64,000 bases of DNA. Source: Nocardia sp. NBC_01327 (GTDB taxonomy: Bacteria > Actinomycetota > Actinomycetes > Mycobacteriales > Mycobacteriaceae). The notes under the pieces are model-generated. The model was not told the DNA's origin. It searched no databases and saw only the letters and a list, made by a program, of their open reading frames with translations. Position numbers and translations under genes: made by a program. Shown here piece by piece: positions 44,240 to 54,600 of this stretch (within the stretch, counting starts at the first letter, position 1; each line of letters begins with the position of its first letter). The DNA lies in assembly GCF_035958815.1 (NCBI RefSeq), contig NZ_CP108383.1, positions 6,076,001 through 6,140,000 on the forward strand. Direction: 5' to 3'.

Positions 44240-45465
44240 CACCGGGCTCCGTACCGTGCCAGCACGCGGTCACGCTTGCCCGGCTGGATGTTCACGCGGG
44301 TGATATCGCCCTCGTAGTGAGCGATCACCCGCTTGTCCATGACCTTGCGCCACAGTGGCGGAAAGTAAGCCAGGCCGATCATGGAGGCGTAGCCGCTGGG
44401 CAGGTTCGGCGCGCCGTCCATACTGCGCAATGTCTGATACCGGCGGGTCGGGTTCGCGTGATGATCGCTGTGCCGTTGCAGGTGGTACAGGAAGATGTTC
44501 GTGACGATGTGATCGGAGTTCCAGCTGTGCTCGGGGGTGCAGCGCTCATAGCGACCACTGGCGGTGCGCTGACGCAGCAGGCCGTAGTGCTCGAGGTAGT
44601 TCACCGTCTCCAGCAGGGCGAAGCCGTAGACGGCCTGCAGGACCAGGAACGGCAGCACCATCGGGCCGAAGACCGCCGCGAGCGCGCCCCACAGCACCAC
44701 CGACATGAGCCAGGCATTGAGCACGTCATTGTGGATCGTCCACGGCCGCTTACCCAGTCGCCGCAGCCGCGCCGCCTCCAGCTCCCACGAGGAGCGCAGA
44801 CTGCCCTGCACACTGCGCGGCAGGAAGGTCCAGAAGGATTCGCCGAAGCGGGAACTGGCCGGATCCTCCGGCGTCGCGACGCGCACATGGTGGCCGCGAT
44901 TGTGCTCGATGTAGAAGTGGCCGTAGAACGTCTGGGCGAGCGTGATCTTCGACAGCCAGCGCTCCAATTCGTCCTTCTTGTGGCCGAGTTCGTGCGCGGT
45001 ATTGATGCCGACGCCGCCGACCACGCCGATGCTGAGCGCCAGGCCGATCTTCGAGATCAGACCCAGGCCGCCGTCGATGCCGAGCCAGGCCAGATCGGTG
45101 GCCGTCCAGAGGTAGCAGGCGAATCCGAGGCTCAGCAGCTGGAACGGGATATAGGCGTAGGTGCAGTACCGGTAGTAGCGGTCGTTCTCCAGCCACTCCA
45201 TCACCTCGTCCGGCGGATTCTGGCCGTCCGGGCCGAAGAACCGGTCCAGCAGCGGCAGCAGCACGTAGACCAGAAGTGGGCCGATCCACCACCACACCGG
45301 CGCCACGGCCTGCCAGCCCAATTGGTCGAAGGCCCAGACCAGGGCTGCGGCCAGAAAGAGGGCGGTCGGTGCGATCAGGCCGAAGAGCCACAGGTAGCGC
45401 TTGCGGTCACGCCACTGCGGCGGCGGGGCTACCGGGGCCGGCTCACTGATTCGAGACGTCGTCAT
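44239..45465 (-). CDS. alkB: Alkane 1-monooxygenase
   Basis: This is a 408-residue membrane di-iron hydroxylase with six predicted helices and all the family His boxes: HELGHKK, EHNRGHH, NYLEHYG and LQRHSDHH. It oxidises n-alkane ends to alcohols using electrons from NADH through reductase and rubredoxin. ATG at 45465 has AAGGAG 8 bases upstream. Its promoter shares operators with a divergent TetR gene. Confidence 0.97.
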   Translation of the reverse strand: MTTSRISEPAPVAPPPQWRDRKRYLWLFGLIAPTALFLAAALVWAFDQLGWQAVAPVWWWIGPLLVYVLLPLLDRFFGPDGQNPPDEVMEWLENDRYYRYCTYAYIPFQLLSLGFACYLWTATDLAWLGIDGGLGLISKIGLALSIGVVGGVGINTAHELGHKKDELERWLSKITLAQTFYGHFYIEHNRGHHVRVATPEDPASSRFGESFWTFLPRSVQGSLRSSWELEAARLRRLGKRPWTIHNDVLNAWLMSVVLWGALAAVFGPMVLPFLVLQAVYGFALLETVNYLEHYGLLRQRTASGRYERCTPEHSWNSDHIVTNIFLYHLQRHSDHHANPTRRYQTLRSMDGAPNLPSGYASMIGLAYFPPLWRKVMDKRVIAHYEGDITRVNIQPGKRDRVLARYGAR

Positions 45466-45484
45466 TGTCGATCTCCTTGCCATT

Positions 45485-45537
45485 TACACTTCTTGACGAA
45501 GTGTATTCAGTAGATACACTTCAAGGAAGATTGTCAA
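45485..45537. promoter_or_regulatory. Divergent alkB/tetR promoters with three operator half-sites
   Basis: TACACTTC occurs at 45485-45492 and 45515-45522, and its complement GAAGTGTA at 45498-45505. This makes two overlapping inverted repeats sharing the middle half-site. For the TetR gene, TTGACG (45493) with 16 bases to TACACT (45515) fits a promoter. For alkB on the minus strand, TTGACA (45537-45532), 17 bases, then TCTACT (45514-45509). Both promoters are covered by the operators. Confidence 0.75.
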
Positions 45538-45560
45538 CGGGCGAGACGAAAGACGAGCTC

Positions 45561-46190
45561 ATGTACCATCGGATCGTGGCTGAAGCGCCGAATTTCCAGA
45601 CCGAGATGCGCCAACTCCTGCGCGAACGGATCATCGACACCGCGCGGCGCATTGTGTGCGCCGAGGGCTGGGGCGCGGTGAACATGTCCCGCCTGGCCAA
45701 GGAGGTGGGCGTCAGCCGCCCGGTCATGTACAAGGAGTTCGGCAACAAACACGAACTCGCCGAGGTCGTCATCCAGCAGGAGGTCGACACCTTCCTGGTC
45801 GGCATCGCCGACAGCCTCGCCATCCACCCGGACGATGTGGTCGCGGGCCTGCGTCAGGCCGTCGAATTCACCCTGCGCACCGGCGCGGACAACACCTTGC
45901 TCAAAGCCGTCCTCGCCGGGCGAACCGCACCGGACACCGCACTGCTCCCGGTCCTGATGACCGAACCCGAACCGGTCCTCGGCCGCGCGATCGAGGCGGT
46001 CGCCGCCATGATCCGCACCCAGTACGAACTCACGTCGCTGCCGGACGCCGAATTGGCCGCATTGACGGAAACCCTTGTCCGCCTGGCCCTCAGCCACCTG
46101 TTCCAGCCCACCGGCTCGATCGAGCGGGCCGTGGACCAAATCGGCGTCGTCATCGCGAGCACCATCGCCCCCGCACTCACCGCCGACTAG
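45561..46190 (+). CDS. TetR-family regulator of alk genes
   Basis: This is a 209-residue TetR protein. The helix-turn-helix is VNMSRLAKEVGVSRPVMYKE, followed by FGNKHELAEVV. It should repress alkB and itself through the TACACTTC half-sites, released by a lipid ligand. In Rhodococcus the alk TetR gene (alkU) is usually the last gene of the operon; here it is divergent. The start is uncertain: ATG 45561 or GTG 45576. Confidence 0.88.
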   Translation: MYHRIVAEAPNFQTEMRQLLRERIIDTARRIVCAEGWGAVNMSRLAKEVGVSRPVMYKEFGNKHELAEVVIQQEVDTFLVGIADSLAIHPDDVVAGLRQAVEFTLRTGADNTLLKAVLAGRTAPDTALLPVLMTEPEPVLGRAIEAVAAMIRTQYELTSLPDAELAALTETLVRLALSHLFQPTGSIERAVDQIGVVIASTIAPALTAD

Positions 46191-46283
46191 CGCTGCGGTG
46201 CGTTCAGCGGATCCTGCTGCGCACGCAGGAGCTGAAGGCACTCACCGTCGGCTGCATCCCTCGAAGGCGAGGGCGGATGGCCG

Positions 46284-49200
46284 TCAGGCGGGGAGGTCGC
46301 CGGTACGGATGCGTTGCCAGGCGGCGTGGAACAGGTCGGGGAGGGCACGGCGAGGTGTGGATAGGCCCGGGTTTTCGACCGTGTTTCGGAACTGCATCAC
46401 GAGGTCGTGCAGCGGGAGTTTCCAGAGTTCCATCCCGGGCTTGCCGACCCAGGGGCCGGGCAGGAAGGCGGTGCGGCCCGCGCGTTTACGTTCGTCGCGG
46501 AGGAGCAGATTCCGCGTGATCAGGTGCTCCTCGATTGTCTTGTGATGGGCTGTTTTCCAGCCGTTCCAGCGGCGGATATTGCGGTCCGTGGGATCGAGCA
46601 GGGTGAGCAGCTGCAGGTACAACGTGGCCGCGTCGGTATCGAGCTGGAGCTTGTCGGCGATATTGGCGACCAACGCCGGGGCGGTGAGCCTCGGGTCGGT
46701 CTCATAGCCGCCGGCGGGGAGATCGGCGGCGGTGAGCCGGGCCAGGATGCGGTCGCAGTCCGGGCCGAAAAGCCAATCCACATAGGACAGTTCGCGGTGA
46801 TAGCGGTCCGTCGTAGCGCGCAGCAGATCGCTGTGGGCGGTGAAACCGTAGTTCGCGGGACGGAAGTGCACTGTCCAGGAGGCGTTCGCGGCATCGTCGG
46901 TCCACGCGACCACCAAACCGTCGTCATACAGCCGGCCGCCGTCGGCATCCGTGACCGGACTGATACCGCTCAATTCCGACAGCGCTCCGATCTCCCGATC
47001 GTTGGCGTACGTCAGTCGCAGGACGAGGCCCGGATCGCGCAGCCGCAGCCGCAGCAGCTCCAGGGTGCGACGGGCGCCCTCGTGCACCGGATCACTTGCG
47101 GGCACATGGGAATACGCCCAACGGCTCGCTTCGATCAGCGGACGCCACGACCTATGGAACAGAAATCCGCGCCCGGCGCCGACATCGGCGAGTCCGTACC
47201 TTCCGTTCCGCTTTTCGGCCAGTATTTGCTGCGGTACGACTAGGACCGGCGCGCTGTCCGGCGCTGCGAGGATCGCGCACAGACCCGCACCCGAGGGGCC
47301 GAAGACCGTGTCGTTCAATTCCGTTCGCAGCGCAGCGGCCGCGACCCGAGTCGACTCGGGCACGGCGGGACGACGACCGTGGCGGGCGACCCAGGCGTCC
47401 GCGGCGCGACCGGCCACCCGCTGCATTCCGCCCGCCTGCCATAGTTCGTCCGGATCATCGGGAAGGATCCGCGCCAACAGTGCGGCGGACTGCTGCCTGC
47501 CTTCGAGCTCGTTGAGTTCGCCGGCGCCATCCTCCGCGGCGGCGGGACCGATGCCCAGGATGCGGCGCTGGTCCGCGCTCAGATCCTCCTTCGGGCGCAG
47601 GTACCAGCCCAGATAACCGGCGAGGATCAATGCCGAAGCGGCCGGGCTCATTCCGGTGCGCTGCACGAATATCTCCACCGCGACGGCGTCCCACGGCGCT
47701 GGGCCCCGTTCCCGGACGGCAGCGACGAAGGCGTGCAATTGCCCGGCGTCACCCCAGCGCGGACCGATGGAGGTGACCTCATGGATGACGCCCAGAGCCG
47801 GCGGATCGGCTTCACCCGGGCGCACCGCGACAAAACCGCGGGTGTCGCTGTGTGATTCACCGAGCGCCACCGCGACGCCGCGCGCATCGCCCAGGACGGG
47901 CACTGTGGTCTCGACGCGACCGACCAGCAAATCCACTGCCGGATCGGCGAATACGGTGTCGGCCCAGACCTCGAGCAGCGCGAGCAGATACTCACGGTCA
48001 TGTCCGGAGGTCACCGGGGAGACAGCACGCAAAGCCACCACACCGATGCCCGGCAGCAGATTGGTCCATACGCGATCGCCGGAGGCGTGAATCCATTGAT
48101 CAGCCGCGGGCGGAAGAGTGCCGCCTCGCAATAGGTTCGACGTGATGCGGATGGCGCGCAACATCTTCGGGCCGGCGGGCTCGTTGTGATAGTGATGGCC
48201 GCACACCGCCTCGCCCAGGCTGGTGTAGTCGTCCAGCGGATGCTCCTCGACCGCAGTGGCATCGGGACCCGCCGGTTGGACGGCGTGGACCGCGGAGTGC
48301 TCAACGGTCTCGGAATTCGACTCGAGCGGCGAAATACTCTCCGGCACAGCAGCATCCGTGTCGTCGGTGCTGGGCGGACGACTGCGCAGCTCACTCGTCA
48401 GCTGCCACGCGGCACGAAACAGTTCCGGCAGAATGACATGCGGGGTCGAGACACCGCGCACCCCTTTGTCGGAGTACCGCTTTTCCAGCGCGTGCAGCTG
48501 CCACTTCCAGTCTTCGATGCCCGGCTTGCCGATCCACTTGCCGGGCAGGAAAACTCCGCGCCCCACACGACCACGCTTATCGCGAACGACCAGCCCATTG
48601 TCGGCCAGCACGGCCTCAGCGGCCCGGTGCCGGGCGGGCTTCCACCCGTTCCAGAGGCGGATATTGCGATCGGAAGGCACCGTCAATGTCGCCAGCTGCA
48701 GGTACAACGCCGCGGCATCGGCCGTCACGCCGAGTTCATTCGCCACCTCGGCCACCAGTGCGGCGGCACTCGATGCCGGGTCGGTCTCGAAACTGCCGTC
48801 CGGCAGCACGCCGGAGTCGATGCGCGCGACCATGCGGTCGCATTCCGCACCGAACAGCCAGTCGAGGTAGCGGATCGGGTCGCGGAAGTAGTCCTCCACC
48901 ATGGCACGGAGATCAGTCGTGCGGTCATCGAGCAGATAGTTCGCGGGACGCACATACAGATCCCATTGCTTGTCCTGATCTCGGGGCTCTGCCACGATCA
49001 AGCCGTCGTCGAAGGCGCCGTGGTGCGGCGACTCCGGCCACTGCGCCGACGTACGCCGATGGCGCAGTGATTCGATCGTCCGGTCGGGTATCCACCCCAG
49101 GGACAGCAGCATGCCGGGCCGGCGGAGTTGCGCTCGCAGTAGCCGCACTGTCTGGGGGACTCCCGCACGCACCGGGTCTCCGGCGGGCAGGAAAGCGTAA

Positions 49201-49307
49201 GCCCAGCGGCAGGTTTCGACCACCGAGTGCCATCGGTCGCTGAATTCCCGCACGAGCCCGGTGTTGTCGGTGATGTAGTGCCCACGCTCGTACTGCTTCA
49301 GGCGCAT
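46284..49307 (-). CDS. Giant repeat-containing protein of unknown function, main part
   Basis: This is a 1007-residue frame. It contains module B (RNIRLWNGWKPARHR, then GVFLPGKWIGKPGIEDWK), module A (YLLALLEVWADTVFADPAVD, then WGDAGQLHAFVAAVRERGPA), and a second module B (RNIRRWNGWKTAHHK, TAFLPGPWVGKPGMELWK). Its own N-terminus is missing: a first module A is encoded in another frame upstream (to 50358). No catalytic motif is recognised. I infer a cytoplasmic A-B-A-B protein broken by a one-base shift. Confidence 0.7.
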   Translation of the reverse strand: MRLKQYERGHYITDNTGLVREFSDRWHSVVETCRWAYAFLPAGDPVRAGVPQTVRLLRAQLRRPGMLLSLGWIPDRTIESLRHRRTSAQWPESPHHGAFDDGLIVAEPRDQDKQWDLYVRPANYLLDDRTTDLRAMVEDYFRDPIRYLDWLFGAECDRMVARIDSGVLPDGSFETDPASSAAALVAEVANELGVTADAAALYLQLATLTVPSDRNIRLWNGWKPARHRAAEAVLADNGLVVRDKRGRVGRGVFLPGKWIGKPGIEDWKWQLHALEKRYSDKGVRGVSTPHVILPELFRAAWQLTSELRSRPPSTDDTDAAVPESISPLESNSETVEHSAVHAVQPAGPDATAVEEHPLDDYTSLGEAVCGHHYHNEPAGPKMLRAIRITSNLLRGGTLPPAADQWIHASGDRVWTNLLPGIGVVALRAVSPVTSGHDREYLLALLEVWADTVFADPAVDLLVGRVETTVPVLGDARGVAVALGESHSDTRGFVAVRPGEADPPALGVIHEVTSIGPRWGDAGQLHAFVAAVRERGPAPWDAVAVEIFVQRTGMSPAASALILAGYLGWYLRPKEDLSADQRRILGIGPAAAEDGAGELNELEGRQQSAALLARILPDDPDELWQAGGMQRVAGRAADAWVARHGRRPAVPESTRVAAAALRTELNDTVFGPSGAGLCAILAAPDSAPVLVVPQQILAEKRNGRYGLADVGAGRGFLFHRSWRPLIEASRWAYSHVPASDPVHEGARRTLELLRLRLRDPGLVLRLTYANDREIGALSELSGISPVTDADGGRLYDDGLVVAWTDDAANASWTVHFRPANYGFTAHSDLLRATTDRYHRELSYVDWLFGPDCDRILARLTAADLPAGGYETDPRLTAPALVANIADKLQLDTDAATLYLQLLTLLDPTDRNIRRWNGWKTAHHKTIEEHLITRNLLLRDERKRAGRTAFLPGPWVGKPGMELWKLPLHDLVMQFRNTVENPGLSTPRRALPDLFHAAWQRIRTGDLPA

Positions 49308-50358
49308 CCAGTACGCCGGTCAGGATACGGTCCGAGGCCGGCGCTGCCACGGTGGCGCACAGTCCGGCGGCCGAACGGCTTCCGCCCCGAACCGCCAGCT
49401 CCGCCCGGATCACCTCCGCGGCGGCGAGCGTACCTTCGGAGAGCGTGATGCGACGGCCGTAGTGCGCGTTCGACACCTCGGCAATGCGTGCGGCCAGCAC
49501 ACACAGGCCGTCCGGTTCCCAGAGTCGCGCGGGATCCTCCGGCAGCGCGCGGGTGAGAAGTCTTGTCGCGGCGCCGAATTCCTTCCCCAGGTATTCCTCC
49601 AGCTCGCGTTTGGCCTCCACGACCTCCGCGGCCGTCACATCGAGAATCGCACGCTGCTGCGCGTTCAGCAGCTCCTGTCGACCGGTCCACTCGATATAGC
49701 CGGACAGGACGAGCGCCGCCGCCACCCGGGTCAGGCCGGACATCTCCGAGAGCACCTGACAGGCACGCGGATTCCACGGCGCCGCCCCTCGATCCCGTAC
49801 CAGCGCGGTGAACTTCAGCAGCTGCGCTGCATCTCCCCAGCCGAATTCGATCGCGCTCAGCTCCTCGGCCGCATCGACCGGACCATGCGACGCCGCGACG
49901 AAACGCCTTTCCTTCCAATTTCCCCCGATCGCCACCGAGGTGCGGTCGGCCTCGGCGAGGACGCAGGGACGCTCCCCGCCCGCTCCCACCCACAGCCGTA
50001 CGGACCGATCCGCGAAAACAGTCTCTGCCCAGATGTCGAGCAGCGCCAGCAGATAGCTCCGCTCGCGCTCGGAGATCAAGGCCGACGCGGCACGCACCGC
50101 CACCTCCCCGATGCCGAGAACGTACTTACCCCAGGCCCCGCCTCCGACCGGAAGCCCTCGGCCGTTCAGCAGCTCCGACGCCGTCGGCATGGTCAACTGC
50201 GCGGAAGTCAGCCGGATATCGTGCAGCATTCCCCGCTTGGCATGCTGATCCTCCCAGTCGGGTTGGCGGCCCGTCAGCGCCAGCCACAGCTCGCCCGGAT
50301 GATCCATCGGATGATCGCCGATGACATCCCAGTTATGCGGCGCGGCAAGGTCACTCAT
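48925..50358 (-). pseudogene. First module of frameshifted giant gene
   Basis: The first about 350 residues (to near 49308) match the middle of the downstream protein: YLLALLDIWAETVFADRSVR here against YLLALLEVWADTVFADPAVD there, and WGDAAQLLKFTALVRDRGAA against WGDAGQLHAFVAAVRERGPA. After AAPASDRILTGVL the frame leaves the homology and reads Arg-rich, Ala-rich shadow sequence. The match continues in the other frame from ATG 49307. ATG at 50358 has GGGGG upstream. It is best seen as the 5' part of one gene of about 1358 codons. Confidence 0.75.
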
Positions 50359-50466
50359 CAACTACCCCCGTGAATCGGCAGCCGTCGGCTGCGCTGTCAC
50401 AGGTATAGAAACATCCGGCACCGACAGGCGCCGAACGGCCGGACCGCCATCGCTGCTATCGAGCGA

Positions 50467-51606
50467 TTACCAGCCGTCCATCATGGACAGGACGCGGAGC
50501 ATGACCTCGTCCGCACCGCCGCCGATGCTGAGGAGGCGGCTGTCGCGGAAGGCTCGGGCGGTCCAGGTTTCTTCCATGTAGCCCATGCCGCCGTGGATTT
50601 GGAGGCACCAGTCGACTACCTGGCGGGTGAGGCGGCCGGCTTCCAGTTTGGCGATGGTGGCCATGCGGGTGACGTCGGTGCCGGACATGTATTGCTCGGC
50701 AATGGATTCGGTGTAGACGCGCAGCATGTCCACGCGGGCGGCCAGTTCGGCGTAGGTGTACTGCAGGTATTGGTTCGCGGTCAGGGGGTGGCCGAAGAGT
50801 TTGCGCTGGCGGGCGTAGTCGCGGGTGAGCTCCAGTTGCAGGGCGCAGCTCATGGGCGCGCCGTAGGAGCCGAACATGCGCTCCATGACGAACTGCGACA
50901 TCTGCTGCTGGAAGCCGCGGCCGATCGCACCGATGGTGTTGCGCACCGGAACTCGCACATCGTCGAAGGTGAGCAGACCGGTGTCGGAGGCGCGCATACC
51001 GAGCTTGTCGAGCTTCTTCGCGACGCTGAATCCGGGAGTGGCGGTGGGCACGATGATCTGGCTCATACCGCGGTAGCCGCCCTCGTCGGAGGTGCGCACC
51101 AGGGTGCAGAGCCAGTCCGCCTGAACGGAATTGGTGATGAACATCTTCGAGCCGTGGATCACCCAGTCGTCGCCGTCCCGGCGGGCGTGGGTGCGAATGC
51201 CCGCGACATCGGAACCCGCCTCCGGTTCGGTAACCGCGACGCCGCAGACCATTTCACCGCGCATGGCGGGAGCCAGATACTCCAGTTTGAGCTCATCGCT
51301 GCCGTGTTCGTGCAGTGACGGTGTCGCCATGGCGACCTGCACTCCGAATGCCATGGGGAACGATCCGTGCGCGACGCGGCCCATCTCCTGGCACAGCACC
51401 ATGGTGAACAGGTGATCGGCGCCCTGGCCGCCGTAGGCCGGATCGTATTCCAGGCCGAGCATGCCGAGTTTCGCCATATCGGCGAAGATCTCGTGCAGCG
51501 GCATCATCTCGGCACGTTCCCATTCGTCGACGTGCGGATTGATGTTCTGCTCGACGTAACGGCGGACCGTGGCCCGGAATTGCTGATGCTCGCTGCTGTA
51601 GTTCAC
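50467..51606 (-). CDS. Acyl-CoA dehydrogenase
   Basis: This is a 379-residue flavoenzyme with the ACAD layout: VAVTEPEAGSDVAGI and KMFITNS from the signature, and the C-terminal QIHGGMGYMEE helix region. It introduces an alpha-beta double bond in acyl-CoA during beta-oxidation or branched acid breakdown. GTG at 51606 follows AAGGAG at 8 bases. It lies 42 bases downstream of the carboxylase gene on the same strand, which suggests one operon. Confidence 0.93.
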   Translation of the reverse strand: MNYSSEHQQFRATVRRYVEQNINPHVDEWERAEMMPLHEIFADMAKLGMLGLEYDPAYGGQGADHLFTMVLCQEMGRVAHGSFPMAFGVQVAMATPSLHEHGSDELKLEYLAPAMRGEMVCGVAVTEPEAGSDVAGIRTHARRDGDDWVIHGSKMFITNSVQADWLCTLVRTSDEGGYRGMSQIIVPTATPGFSVAKKLDKLGMRASDTGLLTFDDVRVPVRNTIGAIGRGFQQQMSQFVMERMFGSYGAPMSCALQLELTRDYARQRKLFGHPLTANQYLQYTYAELAARVDMLRVYTESIAEQYMSGTDVTRMATIAKLEAGRLTRQVVDWCLQIHGGMGYMEETWTARAFRDSRLLSIGGGADEVMLRVLSMMDGW

Positions 51607-51648
51607 GCCGCGCTCCTTCGTCGATAGAACGAGAGTAACGCTGCGGCA

Positions 51649-54600
51649 CTACCTCAATGTCTCGATCCAGCGACGGGTATCGGCCGGGTCGATGACGTCG
51701 TCGAGTTCGAGGACGGTGGCGGCGGTCAGGGCCTTTCCATTGGCGTAGGCCAGTTTCACCAGGTTGTCGAAGGCCCTCTGGCGTTCGAGCGGATCTTCGA
51801 GGGCGGCGAGTTCCTTGGCAAAGCCCAGCCGGACGGCGCCCTCCAGGCCCATGCCGCCGATCTCGCCGGTGGGCCAGGCGATCACGAAGCGTGGCGCGCG
51901 GAAGGAACCGGCCGCCATGGCCTGTGCGCCCAGGCCGTAGCCCTTGCGCAGGATGATGGTGCCCCACGGCACCGACAGGGCCGCCGCATCGATGAACAGG
52001 CGGCTGAACTTCGTGACGGTGGCCTGGGTCTCGGCCTCCGGCCCCACCATGAAACCTGGAGTGTCGCAGAGTGATACGACGGGCAGGCCGTGTGCGTCGC
52101 ACAGGCGCAGGAAGGCGCTGAGCTTATCGGCGGCGGGAGCGTCGATGGCCCCGCCCAGGTGGTGGCAGTCATTGGCGATCAGGCCGAAGGCACGGCCCTG
52201 CACGCGGATCAGGGCGGTGACGACGCCGATGCCCCAGTCCCGGCGCAATTCCAGCACCGAGCCGGTGTCCGCGACGGATTCGATGGCGGCGCGAATATCG
52301 AAGGCGCGCAGTCGATCCTCCGGAACGACGTGACGGGACAGGCGCGGATCCGGTGCGGCCCACTCGGACTCGGCCCCCTGGAAGTACGCGAGGTAGCGGC
52401 GGGCGATGGCCACCGCCTCCGCTTCGTCGGCGGCGACTATGTGCACCACGCCGTTTCGGCGCTGCACATCGATCGGGCCGATATCTTCGGGAGCGTAGAC
52501 GCCCAGGCCGCCACCCTCGATCATGGCGGGACCACCCATGCCGATATTCGCGTCCGGGGTGGCGATGACAACATCGCACATCCCCAGCAGTGCGGCATTG
52601 CCGGCGAAACAGCGACCGGACACGATGCCGATCAACGGGACCCGGCCGGAGAGTGCGCCCATGGCGCGGAACGTGGTGACATCGAGACCGGAGATGCCCG
52701 CGTAGTCGGTATCACCCGGTCGCCCGCCGCCGCCCTCGGTGAAGAAGACGACCGGAAGTTCCTGGGCGGCAGCCAGTTCCAGCATGCGATCGGTCTTGGC
52801 GTGATTGCGCATGCCCTGGGTGCCCGCGAGCACCGTGTAGTCGTAGGACATGACGACGACCCGGGTCGCGTCCGCGCCGAAGTGATCGGCATTGACGGTT
52901 GCGACGCCCCCGATCAGACCGTCGGCCGGGGTGTTCGCGATCAGGTCCTCCGGGCTGCGGCGCAAACGCTGGGCCGCGACCGCCAGCGCGCCGTACTCGA
53001 CGAAGCTGTTGTCATCCACCAGATCGGCGATGTTCTGCCGCGCGGTGCGGCGGCCCAGTCGGTGCCGTTTGGCGACGGCCTGCGGACGGGATTCGTCGAG
53101 TCCGATCCGGTGCCGGTCGAGCACCTCGGCGAGATCGGGCCGAATCGAATCCAGGTCTACCGCCGCGCTTTCCACGGATTCACCGTCGTGATCGGCCTCG
53201 ACCCAGACGAGCAGGGGTGCGTGCGGATCGATCACATCGCCCGGACCGACCAGTGGTCGCAGCACCCGCAGCGGCTGTTCGGCACGCACCACATGCTGCA
53301 TTTTCATCGCTTCGAGGACCGCCACCTCGGCTCCGGCGGCAACGAGCGTGCCCGGCTCCACCACGGAAACCACGGTGCCGCCCATCGGTGAGCGCAGCGC
53401 CTGCTCACCCTCCGCCAGATCGGCCGCGGCCGTCGACTCCGGCTGATCGAGGTCCGGGACGTGCACGAGTGCCGGAGCGTAATCGGCTGCCCTGGAAACC
53501 AATTCGCTCATGCGCTGTTCGAACCAGGAGGTCGACACCGAACCGGCAGTGACCAGTTCATCGAGCACCGCCCGCTGCACCGCGAGATTGGTTTCGATGC
53601 CGACGATCACCGTCTCGGCCAGGGCGTCGGCCGCACGCCGCAGCGCGGCCGGATACGAGGATCCGCGCGTAATCACCTTCGCCAGTAGCGAATCGAATTC
53701 GGCGCCCTGCCGCATGCCGCCGAATGCGGCGGTATCCACGCGCACGCCCACACCGGTCGGGGCGGCGAACTGGGTGAGGGTTCCGGTACTGGGCAGCACA
53801 TCCCCACCGGCGGTGATGATTTCGGCATTCACCCGCGCCTGCACCGCGTACCCGCGCGGTGCGGTCGCCGTCAGCGCCAACTCGGCGAGCGTGCGGCCCT
53901 GCGCCAATTCGAATTGGATCGCGACCAGATCCAGCCCGGCCACCTCCTCGGTGACCGTATGTTCCACCTGCAGTCGCGGATTCACCTCGAGGAACCAGGA
54001 ATCCTCGCCGCTGACCAGGAATTCGACCGTGACCACCCCGCGGCAGCCCACCGATTCGGCCAGCCGCACCGCCTGTTCGTGCAGCCGCTCCCGCAGTGCC
54101 GCAGGAAGATTCGGCGCGGGCGCGATCTCCACCAACTTCTGCTGCCGCCGCTGCACACTGCAGTCCCGGTCCCCCACCGCCACCGCGCGCACCCCATCGG
54201 CGACGATCTGCACCTCGATATGCCGAGCCTCGCTCACCAGTGCCTCGGCATACACCGCATCATCGCCGAAGCCCGCCAGCGCCTCCGCCCGGCAGCGCTC
54301 GAACGCCTCCGCCACCTGCGCCGGATCCCGCACCATCCGCATACCGCGCCCACCGCCACCGGCCGCGGCCTTCACCATGATCCCGTCCGGATGCGCGGCA
54401 AGCAGTTCGGCGATCTCCTCCGGCGTGGCCACACTCCTCGTCGCCGGCAGGACCGGCACCCCGGCCCGCTCCGCCGCCGCCCGCGCCGCGACCTTGTCCC
54501 CGAACAACCGCAGCACCTCCACCTGCGGCCCGACGAACACCAGTCCCGCCGCCGCGCAGGCTTCCGCGAATTCCGCACTCTCGCTGAGGAACCCGTACCC

